Made by a program: the position numbers and the translations under genes. A DNA stretch of 64,000 bases from Prochilodus magdalenae (taxonomy: Eukaryota; Chordata; Actinopteri; Characiformes; Prochilodontidae). The notes under the pieces are model-generated. The model worked only from the letters and a program-made list of their open reading frames with translations, did not search any database and was not told where the DNA came from. Shown here piece after piece: positions 60,601 through 64,000 of this stretch. Position 1 is the stretch's first letter. Each line of letters starts with the position of its first letter. The stretch is from positions 434,001-498,000 of the forward strand of contig JAMWET010003895.1 in assembly GCA_024036415.1 (NCBI GenBank), written 5' to 3'.

Positions 60601-63600
60601 TTTTGTCTTCACTGCGCTTCACTCTCTACGAGACTATGGAATGATCCTACAGCAGTGTTGCTTTGATTAGAGGTTTAGGCTTTAGGTATATACTTGCGTA
60701 CAAGCTTAAATGAAAGTTGTATTAGTAATTCTGACGTAGGCTTTTTGTAGTTTGTTGAATGCTGCTCACTCTACCTGTCCTTTTATTTATTTGCCAGGCC
60801 AACAGCTACACTGTGTCCTCGGTCTCGGCTCCTTCTTGGCTTCATCGCTTCATTATTGGCAAGAAAGGACAAAATTTGGCAAAGATCACTCAGCAAATGC
60901 CCAAGGTAAGCCAGATGCAAGCTACTCTCAGTACTTGGCCTAATTTTCTATTAGGAAAAGCATCCTGTTGAATTTAAACAAACTTGTTTGCAATGTGTTC
61001 TTTACAGGTGCACATTGAATTTACAGAGGGAGAAGATAAGATCACTCTAGAAGGACCCACCAAAGATGTGCAGATGGTGCAGAGTCAAATTGAAACCATT
61101 GTCACGGACCTGGTAAAAAAAAAAAAAAAAACTGATACCTGAGATTCATTTGAAGTAATCTAGTAATGAGTTGCTGTAGTTAAGGAGAAGGTGGTTAGTT
61201 ATTTTTGCAACTTTGTGACTTAAACTGCAGCATTAGCATAAAAAAATAAAACATGGATCTATGTACATAAACAAATGTATAAAGGGGTTGCAGTTTGGTA
61301 ATGTGTTGTACAATATAAAATGTGAACCCTAGACCTTGGTTCATCTGAATACATTTGCATCTGTTTGGCCTTTTTTTTCCTTTTGTGAGAAACTGCATAT
61401 TCATCCTATTAATTCTCAGCACAGTACTAGGTGTTCCGTAAAACAATGTACTTCTTGTTTTGTAGGTTAGCCGTATGGATTATGCAGAGATAAGCGTGGA
61501 CCCCAAGTTTCACCGACATTTGATTGGGAAAGGCGGTGCCAACAGTAAGTATCTTTCACGGAGTGCTTTTGAACAAAGTTGACTGTTACCCCATCTGTCA
61601 ATCTGTTATTTATTTATTTATACACTAATCTAAATTGTTACCTCTTTTTAGTCAACCGCATTAAGGACCAGCACAAAGTCTCTGTTCGCATTCCGCCTGA
61701 CAATGAGAAAAGCAACCTGATCCGTATTGAGGGTGACCCCCAAGGTGTGCAGGAGGCCAAGAAGGAACTTTTGGAGCTGGCGTCTCGCATGGTGAGGAGA
61801 AGCAATCATTGTTTTGTTCTTTACCTTCCTGAGCAAGTCAGTCATTTGCAGTTAATTTGCTTTGATGTTCTGAAGATGCAGTTTATGTAATGTAGTGGCA
61901 CCTAGTGGTGCATTTGCAGATTGCAGCCAACTGAATACCCATCTCACTCCTCCATTTCCAAGCACATATTAGAACCTATGATACACATTTTTTTAATATA
62001 TGTATATAAAATAATCTAACACACATGCTGCTCTCTTGTTGGGTCTAGAAATATTGGAATAGGAAAATTAAGTACGGTTACTGTTACAATTTGAGTGTTG
62101 CCATGATTATACACTAAGCAACATGGTTTTATATACTGTTTGCTGTTTCTGCTAATGGAGCCCCTTAAATCTCACATTCTGCCACTCTATTTCACCAAGT
62201 CCAGTTTCTGTCATTTGTGTGTGGTCTGGAGATTGTTTGAATTATTGTTCTTAGCCCAGCTTGAAATTTGCTAGTACCAGGGTTCTATGGCAGGTGATAT
62301 TAAAATTCAGAGAGTAAAATGTACAAAAGCTCACGACTGCAATGAAATCTTCAGGGCTCTGAACTGAGGTTGCTTGGCAACAGGTGACTCAAGTCCTTTT
62401 AACGCAAACTGTGCTCTGCAGGAGAATGAGCGTACAAAGGACATGATCATAGAACAGCGTTTTCACCGAGCCATCATTGGGCAAAAAGGGGAGAAAATTA
62501 AGGAGATTCGGGATAAGTTTCCTGAAGTAAGTCTCAAAATTAATTTGCTTCCACCTCTGACCAAGTAATTGTGTGAATGTAAGTTCTCCAAAAAATGTTG
62601 TTCTCTTTGATTCCTGCAGGTCATCATTAATTTTCCCGACCCTGCGCAAAAGAGTGACATTGTACAACTGCGTGGGCCCCGAACTGAAGTGGAGAAATGC
62701 ACAAAGTTTATGCAGAAGATGGTAGCTGAAATGGTAAGTCAAAGATAATGTAATGAATTTGTAGTTTTAGTTTGATCATTTCTTAACCGTCTGTCCTTTG
62801 TCATTATAACGGTAACGATCAGCACACAATCACTGGAAAGACATTTTTGCCGCCTTTTCTTTCTTTTTTTTTATTTATTTTTTTTTTTCCTCCCTAGGTG
62901 GAAAACAGCTTTTCTGTTTCAGTCCCCATCTTTAAGCAATTCCACAAGAACATCATTGGTAAAGGTGGAGCAAATATTAAGAAAGTGAGTAGAAATGTTC
63001 AAAAGCGCACACTGCAGAAACACATTGTGAACTTTTTAAAAAATTTGTAAATTTTTTTTTTATGGTTAATCAAGTTCTTCCTGTCCTCGAATACTTTAAT
63101 GTGTGAGTATGTCTGAATATATTTCTCAGATTCGTGAAGAGACCAACACTAAGATTGACCTGCCTGCAGAGAACAGTAACTCTGAAATGATAGTAATTAC
63201 TGGGAAGAAGGCAAACTGTGAGGCAGCAAGAAATAGGATTCTGGCTATTCAGAAAGAGCTTGTAAGTATTTCACAGAACCTTTACAATTTAAGCAAATTG
63301 AGGGATTGCAGTACGAGTGATGCCATTTACTTGATTTATGTTTTTTTAAATAGGCAAATATTACAGAGATAGAGGTTTCTATACCTTCAAAGCTGCACAA
63401 TTCCCTGATTGGCTCCAAAGGGCGCTTTGTGCGTTCCATCATGGAGGAGTGTGGTGGGGTGCACATTCATTTCCCCACTGAGGGCTCTGGCATTGATGCT
63501 GTGACAATCAGAGGCCCAGCTGAGGAGGTGGAAAAGGCCAAGAAACAGCTGCTGTCTCTTGCTGAGGAGAAGGTATACATGACTACATGCTGCCATCTCA

Positions 63601-63714
63601 CCCCCAAATTTCTGATCTTGTCATTGAATGAATGATTAATCATTAATTCTTTCTAATACTAATATCATTGGTTATTTTAGCTTCGTGATTGAATGAATCA
63701 GTGATGCAGTTTTT

Positions 63715-63745
<31 letters not shown>

Positions 63746-63970
63746 AAGCAAACTAAAAGCCACACCGCAGAACTCCGTGCCAAGCCTGAGTATCACAAGT
63801 TCCTCATTGGTAAAGGAGGTGGAAACATCCGGAAGGTGCGTGACAGTACTGGTGCCAGGATCATTTTCCCCACAGCCGAGGATAAGGACCAGGAACTGAT
63901 CACAGTCATCGGCACTGAGGAGGCTGTGGCTGAAGCACAAAAAGAGCTGGAGGCACTCATCAAGAGTTTG
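57612..63970 (+). CDS. hdlbp: hdlbp, vigilin, 5' two thirds (runs off right edge)
   Basis: Sixteen coding exons: 57612-57687, 57791-57957, 58361-58576, 59363-59569, 59798-60013, 60220-60426, 60798-60905, 61008-61112, 61466-61544, 61652-61791, 62422-62526, 62620-62733, 62898-62984, 63130-63261, 63354-63572, 63749-63970. They join in frame to 2400 bases, residues 1-800 of a protein of about 1270. Vigilin is a cytoplasmic and ER-associated RNA-binding protein made of about 14 KH repeats, linked to mRNA translation and lipoprotein metabolism. The start (MSSVAVLTQESF) and whole length are nearly those of vertebrate vigilin. GxxG loops seen: IGKNGEK, IGPKGNT, IGKKGQN, IGKGGAN, IGQKGEK, IGKGGAN, IGSKGRF, IGKGGGN; the second KH has VGEMMQ. 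The last five KH units lie beyond the window. Confidence 0.98.
57791..57957 (+). CDS. hdlbp: hdlbp exon (residues 26-81)
   Basis: Acceptor cggcttgcag, donor gtatgt. It carries the strongly conserved LPTYKDAFPPLPEKA motif and IRPLKSSIITQ. The first third (SDAVDEDN) is a variable acidic linker. Confidence 0.96.
58361..58576 (+). CDS. hdlbp: hdlbp exon, degenerate KH-like unit (residues 82-153)
   Basis: 72 codons, acceptor cttctaacag, donor gttagt. VFHVPLEERKYKDMNQFGEG and LSLAKDQGLSIMVSGKLDAV have the KH length and secondary-structure pattern, but no GxxG loop; the same is true of other vertebrate vigilins. Confidence 0.97.
59060..59260 (+). mobile_element. SINE-like relic in the hdlbp intron
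   Basis: Contains acaggtggcctgtccatcaa, ggggcgatttagtgtctct and gggaagaattgaacccagca, a worn version of the family seen at 24201-24545. It lies between exons 58361-58576 and 59363-59569. Confidence 0.5.
59363..59569 (+). CDS. hdlbp: hdlbp exon, KH1 (residues 154-222)
   Basis: 69 codons in phase 0 encode a whole KH unit with HHRFVIGKNGEKLQELE. Acceptor after a C run (gccccccccag), donor gtagga. Confidence 0.98.
59798..60013 (+). CDS. hdlbp: hdlbp exon, KH2 (residues 223-294)
   Basis: 72 codons, phase 0 both ends. YHPFITGAYNKLVGEMMQET shows that the GxxG loop is replaced, as in other vigilins. Acceptor cttcatag, donor gtgagt. Confidence 0.97.
60220..60426 (+). CDS. hdlbp: hdlbp exon, KH3 (residues 295-363)
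   Basis: 69 codons, acceptor cttgtttcag after a long C run (60186-60205), donor gtaaac. Contains KKSQHKYVIGPKGNTLQEIL. Confidence 0.98.
60798..60905 (+). CDS. hdlbp: hdlbp exon, KH4 first half (residues 364-399)
   Basis: 36 codons in phase 0 with SWLHRFIIGKKGQNLAKITQ. Acceptor tatttgccag, donor gtaagc. Confidence 0.98.
61008..61112 (+). CDS. hdlbp: hdlbp exon, KH4 second half (residues 400-434)
   Basis: 35 codons with VHIEFTEGEDKITLEGPTKD. Acceptor ctttacag. The donor gtaaaa runs directly into a long A run (61115-61130). Confidence 0.98.
61466..61544 (+). CDS. hdlbp: hdlbp exon, KH5 first part (residues 435-461)
   Basis: 79 bases, acceptor gttttgtag, donor gtaagt, leaving in phase 1. Contains FHRHLIGKGGAN. 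Confidence 0.98.
61652..61791 (+). CDS. hdlbp: hdlbp exon, KH5 second part (residues 461-507)
   Basis: 140 bases, acceptor ctctttttag, donor gtgagg. Reads INRIKDQHKVSVRIPPDNEK then IRIEGDPQGV, back to phase 0. Confidence 0.98.
62422..62526 (+). CDS. hdlbp: hdlbp exon, KH6 first half (residues 508-542)
   Basis: 35 codons, acceptor gctctgcag, donor gtaagt. Contains EQRFHRAIIGQKGEKIKEIR. Confidence 0.98.
62620..62733 (+). CDS. hdlbp: hdlbp exon, KH6 second half (residues 543-580)
   Basis: 38 codons, acceptor ttcctgcag, donor gtaagt. Reads VIINFPDPAQKSDIVQLRGP, then the closing helix. Confidence 0.98.
62898..62984 (+). CDS. hdlbp: hdlbp exon, KH7 first half (residues 581-609)
   Basis: 29 codons, acceptor cctccctag after a long T-rich run, donor gtgagt. 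Contains FKQFHKNIIGKGGANIKK. Confidence 0.98.
63130..63261 (+). CDS. hdlbp: hdlbp exon, KH7 second half (residues 610-653)
   Basis: 44 codons, acceptor atatttctcag, donor gtaagt. Contains IREETNTKIDLPAENSNSEM and a closing helix. Confidence 0.98.
63354..63572 (+). CDS. hdlbp: hdlbp exon, KH8 (residues 654-726)
   Basis: 73 codons, acceptor tttaaatag, donor gtatac. Contains LHNSLIGSKGRFVRSIMEEC and a full KH unit. Confidence 0.98.
63749..63970 (+). CDS. hdlbp: hdlbp exon, KH9 (residues 727-800)
   Basis: 74 codons with YHKFLIGKGGGNIRKVRDST. The acceptor is tttttaaag, AAAG instead of CAG/TAG, behind a TTTA repeat; frame and homology leave no better choice. Donor gtaaga. Last exon in the window. 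Confidence 0.96.
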
Positions 63971-64000
63971 GTAAGATCTGGCTAAAAGTGGATAAAAGAG

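Overview
This is a 64 kb piece of vertebrate nuclear DNA, almost certainly from a ray-finned fish. It is AT-rich, its genes are split by GT-AG introns, it has many CA, GA, AT and CACT microsatellites, and it carries relics of Tc1-like transposons, L2-type LINEs and tRNA-derived SINEs. Several dispersed repeats resemble families I know from otophysan fishes (characins, catfishes); that narrower placement is inference. There are no bacterial genes, operons or CRISPR arrays. Few of the short open frames in the window are genes; real coding sequence is in exons joined across introns, and I rebuilt three genes exon by exon, checking every junction for splice sites and reading phase.

Layout. (1) 150-27.9 kb, minus strand: the 5' part of farp2, a FERM/RhoGEF/PH protein. 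Five coding exons give residues 1-175 and the gene runs off the left edge. One 20.3 kb intron (4482-24803) fills most of this region. The start exon is at 24804-25051, and a probable non-coding first exon and promoter with five evenly spaced CCAAT boxes lie near 27.7-27.92 kb. (2) 29.1-43.3 kb, minus strand: a complete gene of the ephexin family, closest to ARHGEF15/ephexin-5. Fourteen coding exons give 907 residues: a proline-rich and cysteine-rich N-terminus, then DH, PH and SH3 domains. A poly(A) signal lies at 29125-29130 and a possible non-coding first exon ends at 43329. (3) 43.6-54.2 kb: intergenic DNA with LINE ends, Tc1-like relics and a SINE. (4) 54.3-64 kb, plus strand: the 5' two thirds of hdlbp (vigilin), with sixteen coding exons giving residues 1-800 (nine KH units plus a degenerate leading one) before the window ends.

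The genes are not an operon. farp2 and the ephexin gene both encode Rho-family exchange factors of the DH-PH type, while hdlbp encodes an RNA-binding protein. farp2 and hdlbp are divergent here, as I recall for human 2q37.3, where SEPTIN2 lies between them; here I find an ephexin-5-like gene in that place. The points I would look at first are this gene order, the 31-35 bp CCAAT array of the farp2 promoter, and the altered SH3 groove of the ephexin-like protein. I did not find a wholly new system.
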